NCBI GenBank assembly: GCA_028023455.1 | Contig: JAQFVV010006203.1 | Location: 8,154,821-8,218,820 of the forward strand | Direction: 5' to 3' | Source: Epiperipatus broadwayi | Taxonomy: Eukaryota; Onychophora; Udeonychophora; Euonychophora; Peripatidae | DNA length: 64,000 nt | Part shown: piece after piece, positions 28,285-40,825 of the stretch | Layout of the letters: each line of letters begins with the position of its first letter | How positions within the stretch are numbered: position 1 is the stretch's first letter | The notes under the pieces: model-generated | The model's input: only the letters and a program-made list of their open reading frames with translations | Databases searched by the model: none | Told to the model about the DNA's origin: nothing | Translations under genes and position numbers: made by a program

Positions 28285-29859
28285 TTAACATTTATTACTT
28301 ATATTTATTAATTATAAGATCCACAATATAAATGTGTTCAATTCCAAATACTAACAGATTAGTATGCAAAGCATGCATTATTCTGAAAAATTAGAAAATA
28401 CAGTAATCTATCCCCATCTCCCCCAATTCACTGAATTACTATCCTCATTTTCACTTATTCATGGTTTGAAAAATTATAGCATTAAAAAAATAATAAAAGT
28501 TTATAAGTTTAAATTAATAAATTTTATATGCTTATGCAAATATGTTGAGCAGCCATTTCCTCTTCCTTGAACTCTTATTCAAATATAGGGTGCTCTCAGC
28601 ATTCTCTGTAGATTTATTACGGAACTGTCTTTTTCATCATTGCATTCTTCGTCTTCTTCTTCTCTTCTTTTCTTCTTCTTCTTCATCACCACCATCTTCT
28701 TATTATTATTAATACTTGCTTTTATCGATTTTTAAATATGTATGTTAAAAATTAAATTGTACTGTAAGTGTGCTATTATCTACTGTTTCAATATTTTTGG
28801 GAAGGCTTGGAACAAAATAACAGTGGAAATGGGAATTTACCAAGTTAGAAAAAAATTACTCGCGCTATTAAAAAATCAAATTTTATCTGTTTGTACTAAA
28901 ATACTGTTGAATGGTTAAAAAATAAATTAATTGCATTATTGTGTTATTATTACAATTTTATAAATAATAATATGAACAAAAAATTAATTCAAATATTCAT
29001 AGAAAATCATTATAAAAGAGAGGTTATTGCAAAATTTAACGAGTTTCAATAAGACTTTGGTTCAGTAATACAGGTAATAGTTTTGTTGCAAAGTTTTAAT
29101 AAGTAATTCACACATGATAAACCACATACAAGACCTTTGAAAAGATAAAAAGGGAATTATAGAAAGACTACTAATTTAGCACTGTGTTGAAAACATTGTA
29201 AAATGTTTATAAGCTAAAATTAAAAATAATATTCATCATATTCTCAATAGATTCACTAATAAGACACTTAAATTTAAACTTCAGTATAAAATGATTCTCA
29301 TTAAAAATGAATTTCAAAAATAAATGTGCAAGTATACTATACTGGGAGCACTTTTTCTTAAAATAGGAGCAAAAGTATTTACTACTAGAATATGCTAATG
29401 CTAAAGAAGCTATCCTAAAGTTTTTGCATCATAACCGAATTAGAGACATCTATCTTTTCAAAGATTATTCCTAAAAATATTTTATATTTTTGATATATTA
29501 AAAAAACCAAGCTTATCTATGGTGTAAAATTATTTCTAAACAGCTAAATAAACAATTAGTTTGAAAATTGAAATCGACATTAAAAGAATAAGAGGAGAAG
29601 AATATCATGATTTTATTAAGATTAAAATTTAAAAATTAAAATAATTCTCATAAATGTTTAATTAATTAAATAAAATTAAAGAGAAAGGATTTCACCTTTA
29701 ATCTGACCGTTACTTAATTAAATAAAAACAATTTGCATACTACACATTTTATGTAGACTGATAGATATTCTAATATTGCAGTTTATAAAAATGGTACCAC
29801 TTTTTGTTCACTACAGGAAAATTCAATTAATGCAAAATACATGCATAAATCATTTTTAC
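28285..29859. other. AT-rich intronic stretch
   Basis: A CTT/TTC-rich run lies near 28640-28690. No coding or RNA feature is recognised. Confidence 0.5.
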
Positions 29860-31341
29860 CAACTAGAATTTTTACTCACCATGAAATCAATGATCACCTA
29901 CATAGTATTTATGCTAATTGCCATTGCTTTTTGTGCATATTTTTTTCAAAAAGTGTTGCTTTCCCTCCCTCCACCTTTTCCATCATACTTATCGACACTC
30001 ACTCTATTATCTTGGAGGTGCAATTTGGGCACTTCAAAAGTTTTGTGATTTATTTATATCTGCCCTCCAATGACAGTGACACCCTTATTAAATCTATTAT
30101 TTATCAATCAACAACATCACAGCTACCACCTCCCTTCCCATTTTTCTGGGTGACTTCAACATGGGCTACCAGTCTGTCACAATCAAATATGTACATCTCT
30201 TCTCCAGGAGCTTAATGTGTGGCCAGGGCTTTCTTCCAGCCCACACCTACTCTTTCTACACCCATAAGCTTCAGACTCTCATTGATTTAACATTCTACTA
30301 TCCTGATTTCCATTTTATGATTGAATCAGCCCAACTCCACACCATATTTTTTTTCAGATCACAAGGCCTTACAGGTTTCCCTTGACATTAACTCTGGCCC
30401 CCCAGTAAATCTTGGCCTCAGAAGAACAATATGATTCCTCAACAAACAAAATACACCAATAGCATTGATTTCAAAAATTATATATATATCTTTATAAAAT
30501 CAATATCCTTCAAATGGAGCCCATCTCTGCATGGTCGGCATTTGTGGCAATCCTGCAAGCTGCCATCCACAAATACACCTGGAATTTCCGAGTGCCATTC
30601 AAGTTGCTGGCTTCCATGGACAAAATTTCAGAGCAACTGAATGATCAGGAGGGTGGACTGTTAGACATTAGCATCACCATCCAACTGAAACTTCAATACT
30701 GTGATGCTCAAAAAGCCTTGGCTGAGTACTTCTCAGTCAAACACACTAAGAGATAGGTGGGGAATCAGCATTGTTGGACCAGAAGTTACCTGGGGTGGGC
30801 TCTTGGTACCCACAGAAAGCAAACTACCCCCTCATCCATTATGGTCAGCAACAAATCCTACATAGATCAGGAATTACTCCTTCATTTGAGAAACCATTAC
30901 AAGTACATGCTTCTTAAGGCCGACATCCCTCCTTTCACTATGCCATCAACCTTGAATGTCAACTGTGATCCTGGCATCATCCAGGCCATGCTTCTTAACA
31001 AACTGAAAAGCTTCCCTGACCACATACACCCTGGTCCTCATGCAATCCCCAAGTTCTTCCTTCTCCACCTAAGTCAGTTCACCCACCCCATCACTCTCAA
31101 CATGATCAACAAGCTGGCCTCAGGTGCTTACATCATCAAGGGTCTCTATTCAGTAACATTGGTCCCTTTCCTTAAGAAATATTGGCCACCTACTGAGCTC
31201 AAGAGTCTTAGGCCCATTTTGATGACCCCTCTGTTCATAAAACTTATTGAGTCTACAATCAAATACTCTCTAGAACTCTTAATTTCTAACAAGCTAGTAA
31301 TTTCATTTTTTGGTAATTTTAACATCACTTTCAGGATTTGA
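29860..31341 (+). mobile_element. Non-LTR retrotransposon (LINE) relic: endonuclease and partial RT
   Basis: Several plus-strand frames, broken by stops and shifts, together give part of a LINE ORF2. Near 30150 an apurinic-type endonuclease core reads LGDFNMGYQ. About 30 residues later there is HTYSFYTHKLQTLIDLT, matching the family's PTHxxGNxLDLxF region. Near 30354 SDHKALQVSL matches the terminal SDH motif. The last and longest frame (30757-31341) carries the front of the reverse transcriptase: GPHAIPKFFL, then VTLVPFLKK, LRPILMTPLFIKLIES and LELLISNKLV, corresponding to fingers motifs. It stops before the catalytic YADD motif, so the 3' end is lost. The layout suits the Jockey/CR1-like group; the exact clade is not determinable. 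G+C is higher than the surroundings. Confidence 0.8.
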
Positions 31342-31541
31342 AAACATTACAAAAATTTTTCTTTCTCCTAAAACAGTATCCTTTTTAAAAGATTCAGAGA
31401 CAAGAATAAGCCATCCCTTATTTTTTCTAAAATTAAGTTTTACCTCTCTTCAGGTACTTCTTTAGATGGAAATGTTACTTGGGATGATTCAAAAAATCTA
31501 ATTTCTTTTCATTGTGGAGTGAACTTTTTCTTTTAACAATT

Positions 31542-32680
31542 TTTATTATTATTACATACACTGATAATTAAACTTTACTATTTGTCAATGGTAATAAACC
31601 CTTGATTCAAAGTCAAGGATACTGCTAGAATGTTTTACTCTTTTTGATCTTGTTGTTTAGACTTTTTCTTTTGTATGCTTTACAACGCTTCTACTTCAAC
31701 TTTCTTCACATGGTTCTTTTTTTTAATATTTAAGCAGTAGAATTCATCTTGTTGCTTAAAGATAAAACCCTCAAAATATTCCTTAAACAGTGAACTCAGG
31801 AACTCATCTGCAAAATTCTTAACTTCATTACTATTAAAATTATCTTCTGCATCATTACTTGTTTTCATGGATGCTTGAATTTTTACTTTCTCTTCAATAA
31901 CATCATTATAAAAAACTACTTTTTTTAAATCACCATTTTTAGGGGTTTTAAACTAAATTCAAACCATTGTTTATTTAATTGGTTTCTTTTATTACCATAT
32001 TTAGTTTTAAATGTGAAGTTTTATTATACTTCTTTTATATTCTATAATTATTTCAACTTTTATTATATTGTTGATAACGTTTCTAGGCTTATCTCAAAGA
32101 TTTCTTTATAAATTTGTATAATTTCAGGAGGGTTGGTACCATCTGCACAATATTTACTTTTTTCTCTTCATATGCTAATGCAAATTCCCTACACCATTTC
32201 TCAAATTTCTTTTTTGTTGTCTTTCTTTAAACTTTTATTAAAATTCTTCAAGTTTTTTCATAAAAGCTTACATTTCATTACTAAATGTATCTGGTTTTTT
32301 GTTCTAAGTGCTTTTGTACTGTTCAATTAGTTTCTTGTTCTATAAGCTTGGATACCATTGGCCATTCTGGCTTTTCTGTTGATGGATCCATGTTTAATTT
32401 CACTTTCATCCTTTTTGTTTTTGAATGAGTTATCACCAGTATATATAAAACTAAATGTTTTATAATTTTCTTCTATCCTATTGATTCCTTTTTATGCAGA
32501 TTTACAAGCTTCAATATGTTTTGATTATATTCTATCATTAAGTAAACACACACCAGTATCGGCCCTTCATATACAATCTTCTCCAGAAAAACGCCACATA
32601 CCTCTGCCTAAATGTTTATTTATATTATTTGGTTTTTTATATTTACTGTTATTTATTAAATATTATCTTGCTTAACTAGA
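31542..32680 (-). pseudogene. Decayed lysine-rich coding relic, family unknown
   Basis: On the minus strand, broken frames over about 1 kb keep a protein-like composition, rich in Lys, Glu, Asn and Phe. The clearest piece is 31680-31868, with NFADEFLSSLFKEYFEGF. Further pieces lie upstream near 32370-32470. Stops and shifts interrupt every frame. The composition and length suggest an old mobile-element or retro-pseudogene ORF. I do not recognise a family and assign no function. Confidence 0.3.
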
Positions 32681-32835
32681 CATACCTACTGCTTTCGTAA
32701 AATATTAGTACATATATATTTTTTTACTTTTTTCTTACTGATCTTATTTCTCAATCCAAACATTTATTGCATTATACTTATATACCACAATAAGCTAAAT
32801 TTATTAATGCTTTAACATTCAGAACATTACGTGAC

Positions 32836-32965
32836 TATAAAGTTGAGCATAAGAAAGGGGATGCTCAAGTCACAAAGTTGGATACACAAATATGTATTGT
32901 ATAAGAGTAAAATTTAAGCAGAATAAAGGGGATGTTCAAGCCACATGTTGGTTGCGCTAAATATT
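32836..32965. repeat. Diverged tandem pair, 71-bp period
   Basis: AAAGGGGATGCTCAAGTCACA near 32854 and AAAGGGGATGTTCAAGCCACA near 32925 start two similar segments, each followed by a GTTGG word. Confidence 0.65.
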
Positions 32966-34885
32966 AATAGTAAATTTGTATGGTACATTTGCCTTGGTAA
33001 ATATTCCACAATACACTGGTTTGAATCCAGAACCCAAAGATATGTAAGTTATACTATAATATATTTAATATAAACCATAAATTTTGATTGAAATAAATAT
33101 AATTGAATGGTTAATAAAATTCAAATAACAAAAAGATTAAATTCAACTATATAATATTATTAACCAATGTGGTGGTGATGATTTATAATTTAAAAGTACA
33201 AGTTTTCACAAAAGTATTTTATTTGTTTTTCAGTTTCTATAAAAGTGAAACTCAAAAAGTGCCAAATCTTCTAAAAATAATATGCACTTTTAGAAAAGTT
33301 TTAAAGGAACGATCATTATCAATTACAAATTATCACCACCATCCATGCATGCCTTCCAGTAGTTTGCATGATTTCTCAGAGCTGTGGATGGATATTAACT
33401 AACATATGGGTATTAAAAGCATAATGTTTGGAATGTGTTACAAAGGCAAAACAAATAAATTAATAATAAAAAAAAATAACAACAATTTATTAATGATGGA
33501 TAAATAAAACATATTTTTAATTTAAGTTTATGTTTATGTTTATGGCCTTATAGTATTTATAATGATAAGATCTTACCACATTAAATATTGAAACAGTCAC
33601 AAATCATGATTGTCTGCAGATATAGTTCTCAATATATCTACAATGATCTTTATTAATTTCTCATAAGATAGTAGTTCTTTTACTTGGGCAATGGTGATAT
33701 TAGAGAATAAATACAACAGCACAGGGGATGTTATATAAGATATACCATCAGTAGGTCTTGGGTACTTTATACAGTGTTTTCCATTTCTCTCTGGATGGTT
33801 TTGTAAACTTCAGCATCAGTGTCTGAATCTGATTGTATTTTCTGAGCATTTTGACTGATGTGGTTTTTCTTTTGCCTAGCCACACATTTTACAGAGTTTG
33901 CTGTTAGATATAATCATCATATTGACTGTTATGACTGATGCATTAAAAATGCTTTAAAAACAGTCAGCAAAATATAGCTATCCAAGTTACAGTGGAATAC
34001 AGTTTCAACCAGTGGTTATTTCTCTTTTTGGCATGAATCACTGCAACATGGTTTCAAAAGTAGACTGGACTGCAATTCAAAGCAATAGAAAATACAAATG
34101 CCTAGTTGCCTGTTTTAGACATATTTATACATATTTGATGTAGTTCAAACAACATATTTTCAAACAACATATATACATCATTAACTAGGGAAAATCTGAA
34201 CTTTGCATCTTTACAATAATATATTTTTTGAAAAATTTTTTTTCATTCTCTTCCCAACATGGTGTGGAAACAAATCTATAGATAATATTATGATTTGATG
34301 CATAAAAACTTTTTTTTTATTGCTCCTTCTCTATACATTTTTTAATGGCTTGGAAAGAAAGAAAAAATCACTATCGATATTTAATAGTAACATTTAAATA
34401 TAACTCAATAATTTCTAAAATATTACTAATGCCAAAATTGTAATATTATATTTAGCTTTGATATTCAGTTTTACTATAAAAATGTGGGAAACTTTATTTA
34501 AAACTCAGTTCCAAAAAAGGTAAACTATAAAAATTTCAATTTAGATTTTTAGAAATTACTCAATTCAAATTCTTTTACATATTGAGACTACTTCTCTCTC
34601 ATTCTTTATATTGCAATTTATCATTATTATTTAATTCTTATCACAAAACAATTTTATATAATATTTAATAATATGCATAAATTAACCATTCTATTTTTTA
34701 GACATTCTAAATATTCACTACTCAATTTTGTTGTTGGGTATTTATTAAACAATGTTTTTTCATGCAGCCTTGTAATATAAACACATTCAGGCTGCTCTTA
34801 AATTTATTATAGTTACAATATATAATATTTTATAATAATCATTTTTATTTAATATGAAAAAGCCAAAAATAATTGTTTGTTTCCC
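32966..34885. other. AT-rich intronic stretch
   Basis: No supportable gene. The open frame 33169-33402 lacks any recognisable motif. Confidence 0.5.
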
Positions 34886-35033
34886 ACTACAACTTAGGAT
34901 TTTATATTTGATTTGAAATAACAGTGGGGGGAGGGTGTTCAGTAATTAATAATTCAATCATTAATTAAATTAATTAATTTCTGAATCCCCCCCCCCCTCA
35001 TTGTTATATCAAGTTAAATATAAAAACCCAAAT
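34886..35033. repeat. Foldback with G/C-tract shoulders
   Basis: The left arm (about 34896-34940), containing TTTTATATTTGATTTGAAATAAC and then AGTGGGGGGAG, is mirrored by the right arm (about 34985-35031), CCCCCCCCCC then TCATTGTTATATCAAGTTAA. Between the arms is AATTAATT-rich spacer. A small MITE-like foldback is the likely explanation. Confidence 0.6.
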
Positions 35034-37081
35034 TGTAAAGAAAACAATTATTCTTTGGTTTTTAGTGCATTTTAAATAAATATGTTTATTATAAAATATT
35101 ATCTATATATTATTTAATAATAAATAACCTCAATATATGTAATGTTGGCTTATGAAGTGTAGCACAAATATGAAGTACCAGAGAACAGAGCCACAGCAAG
35201 AATTAAAGTTTCCTGAAATGATGATGAATTAGTTATTTTTGTACTTGAACATCCCATGACCTCCTAATGAACAAATCACATGATTCATTATTATTAATGC
35301 AATTATTGATATTATTTGAAATTTGTAATATCAGATATAAATGAAAAAAGAAAAAAAACTGTATAGATAAATAATTTGAAGGTTATTATAGTTATATAGA
35401 AAGGTTTTAAGATATAGTGATAACATCTCATTAAGGTGACCTGAGATTTGCATGTAAACAAGCTAAGAGTTAATCCTTTTCTGGTTTTAAAAAGGCATAG
35501 AATTTTTTTTCTTATCATTGAACTTTAGCCACCCAGTTAATCAATCAGTATTAGTTTGTAAATGGTTATGATGCAATTTGTACCTAGAAGACAAGTCAAT
35601 AAGGAGAAATGATTTTAAAACCTCACTAAGTAATTTTATTAACAGGCCTGATAAGTGAAGTGATGTCTTCTTTATTGTCTTTCTATGAAAGATTACAGGA
35701 GAGACTATTACTCAAAAATTTCCTTTATTACATGTCAATGGAAGATTTCTTTATAGTAAATTATATAGATATTAAATATTTTTAAGGATTTATTCTGATG
35801 TAAACAAATCAAAGTATGGGACTATTTCCATATAAATAACTAGAGTTATTTTATTTCTGATGTTTCTAGGAAACCATGAATCATTATTGACAAAACAACT
35901 TTTGTTGGATTTGAACTCAAATAACTATTTGTATAGATATGAAGATTTAAAAAAATGATGTTTTCTTATGATATTCTGTAAATAATAATTCATTCTCCTC
36001 TAGAATATTATCTATGCATGTATGTGTGTATAAAGATTAACTACTTGTTTGAAAGTTTGTAATATTATTTTAACTATATTTACGAATTGGACTATTTCCA
36101 TTATTTTATATCCATAGTACTCTATGTAGAATCCCAACCATTATAAAATGTAAACTTAAAATGCTGAAAAACAAAACAGGATTTATGAAATAGTTTGTAA
36201 ATATGAAAGATGTATATTGACAAAACAAGCAACTCCATTGAAAAGTGATTAAAAGAGCATAAAGTAATTAGAAAAGAAAAAATCCAGATGTATATAAAGT
36301 AGATCTTCCATGTAACTATAATATATATTTAAATGGAAAACATAAGAAAATTAGAAAGAGAAAAAAGGTATAAAGAAGAAAATAAAAAAAAAAAGGTCAT
36401 GTAATAATGGCAGACAATCCTATAACTCAATCTAATATTATAACATTCACGATGTATTAAAACGACTTAATCTTGTTTTTTAAAAATAAATGAAGAAACC
36501 ACGATCCTTGTAAATAAGTGGTATGAAATTTCTATGGCCTTTTCCTTTTGATAGAATTGTCTAGTTGACTAGAGAGTCATTGCTTATAACACTTGAAGAA
36601 AAGAGGAGAATAACATCCGTCAAAATGCTGTAATATATATTAACCTGTAACTATTTCAATAGTTGAATGTATTTAAAAAGTTAAAATAGAGTTAAAATTT
36701 TTCAAAACACATTAAACAGTTAGTATTAAACGATGGCAATAGATCAAACCATAATTATCAAAATACTTATTTGTTTATTTAATATTTTTTATTTGTGAAT
36801 ATTTTATTTTTACATGTATTAATATTATCTATAAATTTTTTTTTTAAAAAATATACCCTTTACTATATTTTCAGCTTGTATCTATCCCTATATGTTTCTT
36901 ACGTTGTATCAATATTTGCAATTTTATTAATAATTTATTTTATATATATTATGTAAACTTATAAATAAATATTAGAAAATACAGTAATTAAAATGTGTTA
37001 GAAAGAACAAAAAATATAAACGTCACTTAGGAGCTATCCTTGTGTATATATATATAAAATCAAATAATATAAGTATAATAA
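35034..37081. other. AT-rich intronic stretch
   Basis: No gene recognised. Part of 36540-36650 resembles 20400-20540 (shared word AAAGAGGAGAATAA), another low-copy dispersed repeat. Confidence 0.45.
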
Positions 37082-37821
37082 CAATATTCACTAGAATAAA
37101 AACTACAAAATTTTAAAAAATGCCTGTATAAAATTAAAGATTAAAATTCTTTGCTATAGCTAGCTTCGGTATATTCCACCATCTTAAGTAGCAATCCGTT
37201 AATATTTAAATATGATCAAACTCTCACACCAGTAACGTTCTCACGTGAATTACCTACTTTCCATAAATTGTGAATATTAACACAATGACACTGTTTATTC
37301 AACACATTATCTGTACTATTTATAAAATAGGACTCCTTAATTCTTCTTTTCCTCAAATCATTTTCCATATGCAAAATAAAAACTCTATCAAAGCAGAATT
37401 CTCCATTACAACTCACAGCATGTTCTGCAAAAACAGATTTATATCTATCTGCAGATAGATATAAATCTGTTTTTGCAGAACATGCTGTGAGTTGTAATGG
37501 AGAATTCTGCTTTGATAGAGTTTTTATTTTGCATATGGAAAATGATTTGAGGAAAAGAAGAATTAAGGAGTCCTATTTTATAAATAGTACAGATAATGTG
37601 TTGAATAAACAGTGTCATTGTGTTAATATTCACAATTTATGGAAAGTAGGTAATTCACGTGAGAACGTTACTGGTGTGAGAGTTTGATCATATTTAAATA
37701 TTAACGGATTGCTACTTAAGATGGTGGAATATACCGAAGCTAGCTATAGCAAAGAATTTTAATCTTTAATTTTATACAGGCATTTTTTAAAATTTTGTAG
37801 TTTTTATTCTAGTGAATATTG
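37082..37821. mobile_element. Perfect 740-bp palindrome of two Penelope-like element fragments
   Basis: Two 370-bp arms, 37082-37451 and 37452-37821, are exact reverse complements with no spacer; the axis lies inside CTGCAG. Reading outward from the axis, each arm encodes the same C-terminal piece of a PLE endonuclease domain. It begins DRYKSVFAEHAVSC, continues with FDRVFILHMEN, and has LRKRRIKESYFIN followed by VLNKQ. This matches the conserved block after GIY-YIG in PLEs (H..x..FD.., then KRRIKEA.xI and a LN/IN motif). The stop follows at 37685-37687 on the right arm and mirror-wise at 37216-37218. So two 5'-truncated copies lie head to head with 3' tails pointing outward. The absence of any mismatch means very recent origin or an assembly fold-back. 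Confidence 0.8.
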
Positions 37822-37975
37822 ATATATATATATAGTGGTGTGTAAATGTAATGAAAAAGAAGCAGACTAATTTCCAAGAACTATACTTTTAGGTTTAAGG
37901 ATAATAAAAGCTGGTGTATGTATTTACAAGTGATAGTTTTTGAATGTTTGTCTGCTTTTATGAAATTATATATAT

Positions 37976-39784
37976 TGTCATGATCGCACATACTGCGACC
38001 AAACATATAGCTATTTAACATTTAAATAATATTAAATATTGTGTTTTTGGAATACTAGCAAAAGAATTTAAAACTTATGAAGAAAGAAATATTTTAATTA
38101 ATAAAAGGGAGGGAAATAGAATCGAAAAGATTCTTATCTTTTACCCTCCAAAGTCAAGATTTTGAGAAATAAAAAATAATTAAAGTTAGAAATTTTGAAA
38201 TTGTATATTAGTAAAATTAATAGTGATAAAGAAATATAAATGAAATACATACTAAAATATGATTGAGAAGAAAAGGTAAAGTTTGAAGGGTTTAAATCAG
38301 AGTAAAATAGATATTTAAAACATGACCTAAAGATAAAGATCTGGGTCATAAGAGTACACATTTGATGATAAAAATGAAATGCGTGTATGGAATATGTATG
38401 AAGGATGATAAAGACAGCAACAATTAATGCTTGTCAAAAATAAAAATACATTTTATTAAAATATCTGTTTAATTAAAAAAAAAAAAAGATATAAGAAATA
38501 AATGTACATAGTGCTATGAGATTGAGTAAAAGTAAATCTATATAAATGACCGAAGGCGCATTAAGAAAAAGAAAGGTGTGATAAAAGCTAAAAATAAAGG
38601 ATCGAAGGGACAAAGGACTGTGGAATTTTTTAATTAAAAAAAGTAGTAGAGGAGGGACTTCTTGTCGAGACGTTGGTGGAAGGACTGCTCTAGAAAATAG
38701 GTAGATATAATCAGGAGAAACACAAACCTAAGAACCTTTAAAGTTTACAAAAAAAAAAAAACAAACCAACAAGAGAAAAAACCAGACACATAGTGGAAGA
38801 ACTCCAATGTTAGAAGGAATCATTAAATGAACAATATATGATTTATAACATTGGTGACACATCAAGAATGGAGGGCTAAGGGCCTTAATGATCGCTGGCT
38901 GATTCAGACTCACCGTGCTCTAACGGTTCCCATCTACATGTAACAACTGCCGATGTAGCACCTGCCAGAAGGTTCGTTATGCCATGTCCTTGATGTCCTA
39001 ATATGGAGGAGTTCCCGCAGTTCCCACAACCCAAACTCCAACCTAAGAACAAACATTCCCTGCTAAAAAAGTGGAGGAAATTCATGTGGCAGTCAGAAAG
39101 ACCTCAACTTACTTCAGAGACTCAATAAACCTAGGTAAAATACATATACTACACCTTTACATTTATATGTGCACATATCTTTAAGTTAGACAATTGTCAA
39201 ATTCTTAATTTGAGTGGTACAGACATTTTTTAAATTTTTTATATGCATAAAGTGATGACTATAAATGTACAATCATTTATAGGATTTTTTTTATTTGTAA
39301 TCGTAGCACTATAGCAGATAATTTGTTTTATTGTGTGTAAATGATTTCAAGTATTTTTTTGTTGTTGTTTGATTTATTGTATTAAATATTTCTTATTGAT
39401 TTAAATCTGTTTCATCTTGTTCTTCACCACTTCAAACAGTAATATATTTATAGGGCTTGAGGGGGATAACTATTACTCATGTGAGTACTGAATGAACATG
39501 TGAGGCTGGTGTGCAGCATTTTGATCCCATTAAAATTTATAAATGATCCAAGTGCTGTAACTCTTTAAATCTTACAGCAGTTGGGAGATAGTTGACCAGG
39601 AAAGATAACCTGGGGCTATACCCATATAGTTACAGGTTCGGTCAAGTATGGGTATAGACTCATTTATGTCTGTATGTTCTCTCTGCTAGTGGTAGTGGGA
39701 GGTGGGTGATTTTGAATTTAAGAATTCCATATTATCCATGAAATAAAAGGGAAGAAAGCATTCAATCATCATATTCTCGTTACA
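37976..39784 (+). repeat. 5' LTR (about 1.81 kb)
   Basis: Starts TGTCATGATCGC and ends GTTACA. The first few bases differ from the 3' LTR start (TGTAATGTGATGATCGC) by a short deletion. A TATATAAA box at 38539-38546 and an AATAAA at 39124-39129 are conserved in both LTRs and are candidates for the promoter and poly(A) signal. An antisense open frame of about 66 codons (38885-39085) also has a counterpart in the other LTR. Confidence 0.9.
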
Positions 39785-39787
39785 TTT

Positions 39788-39805
39788 TGGGGGCCTGTCC
39801 GGGAT
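39788..39805 (+). other. Primer-binding site, tRNA-Pro type
   Basis: The sequence TGGGGGCCTGTCCGGGAT begins 3 nt after the 5' LTR. It equals the well-known proline-tRNA primer site of murine-type retroviruses (TGGGGGCTCGTCCGGGAT) except for an inverted CT/TC pair in the middle. This fixes the LTR boundary and the plus-strand orientation. Confidence 0.85.
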
Positions 39806-40825
39806 TTCCATTGTTGTGCAATTAGTGATCACGTGTTGAATAAATTTTATAAAATAATGTAAATATTTTATTTTAAAATAAAACAAAAAGATGTGTTTTC
39901 AAAATATATAAAGTTAGCATCGTAAGTCATAGTAGTGAGAGGCGAAGACAAAGGGGATAAAATTTTTTTTTACTTTATAATACTCTATATGAGTGTTTTG
40001 ACATCAAATGTGTACAAAGGATAGAAAGAGGGAGAATTTTTTTAAATATTAAAAAAGTTTGAAATGCGTAGTGACATATATAATCTGAGACAAGAACGAT
40101 TCAAATATAATTGTAACGAACAAAGAATGGATTGTCTCGATCTAATCGCTGTAATGAAATATAAATTGTTTCAGTCAAAGAAAAAAAAAGGGGGAAATAA
40201 AACAGTTTCAATAAGGTTTTAATTATAAATGTTAAATATTAAAAGAGTCGCAGATCTAAGTTAAGTGAAAAAATATATATGTAGGACTCTAGAATAGTCA
40301 CATATATAAGCGAAGTTGAAAAAAAATATATGTAATTTTATAATAGCGTGTATCAGTTAAGCTGAAAATAAAATATTTGTAGGATTTTATAGCTGTTATA
40401 ATAGAGTGATAAGTAGAGTGCAAACAGAAGGTGTAATGTAGGTTATTTAAAAGTGGGGAAAAATGTGTGAGTGAATGTGCGAGAACCTTAACGAAGTTAA
40501 GCAATAAATGAACACACTTAATACTACCCTATATCAGGAACTTGAATGTAGTTGGAATTATAGTTAAAGGTGAAATACATAAGAGCATTATTTATTGAAG
40601 GATGGTGAGTAAGAGTTGCATAAAGAGGGAAAAATAGGACAGACATCAAGGTGGGACAGGCAGTCAAATGAATATAAGGCAGGGAGACAAGATGGCGAAC
40701 CAGAATACATGGGGTTTGGGTGGCTAGCAGTCTAAATGCTAACTAACAGATAATAAAGAACTAAATATCTAATCACAGTAAAAAGCAAAGAGTCAGTAGA
40801 AATGATTTGTTTTGTATAAATATAT
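39806..40825 (+). other. LTR element leader, non-coding
   Basis: About 1 kb between the primer site and the first gag frame. There are no open frames of note on the plus strand. Presumably it is a leader/packaging region. Confidence 0.5.
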
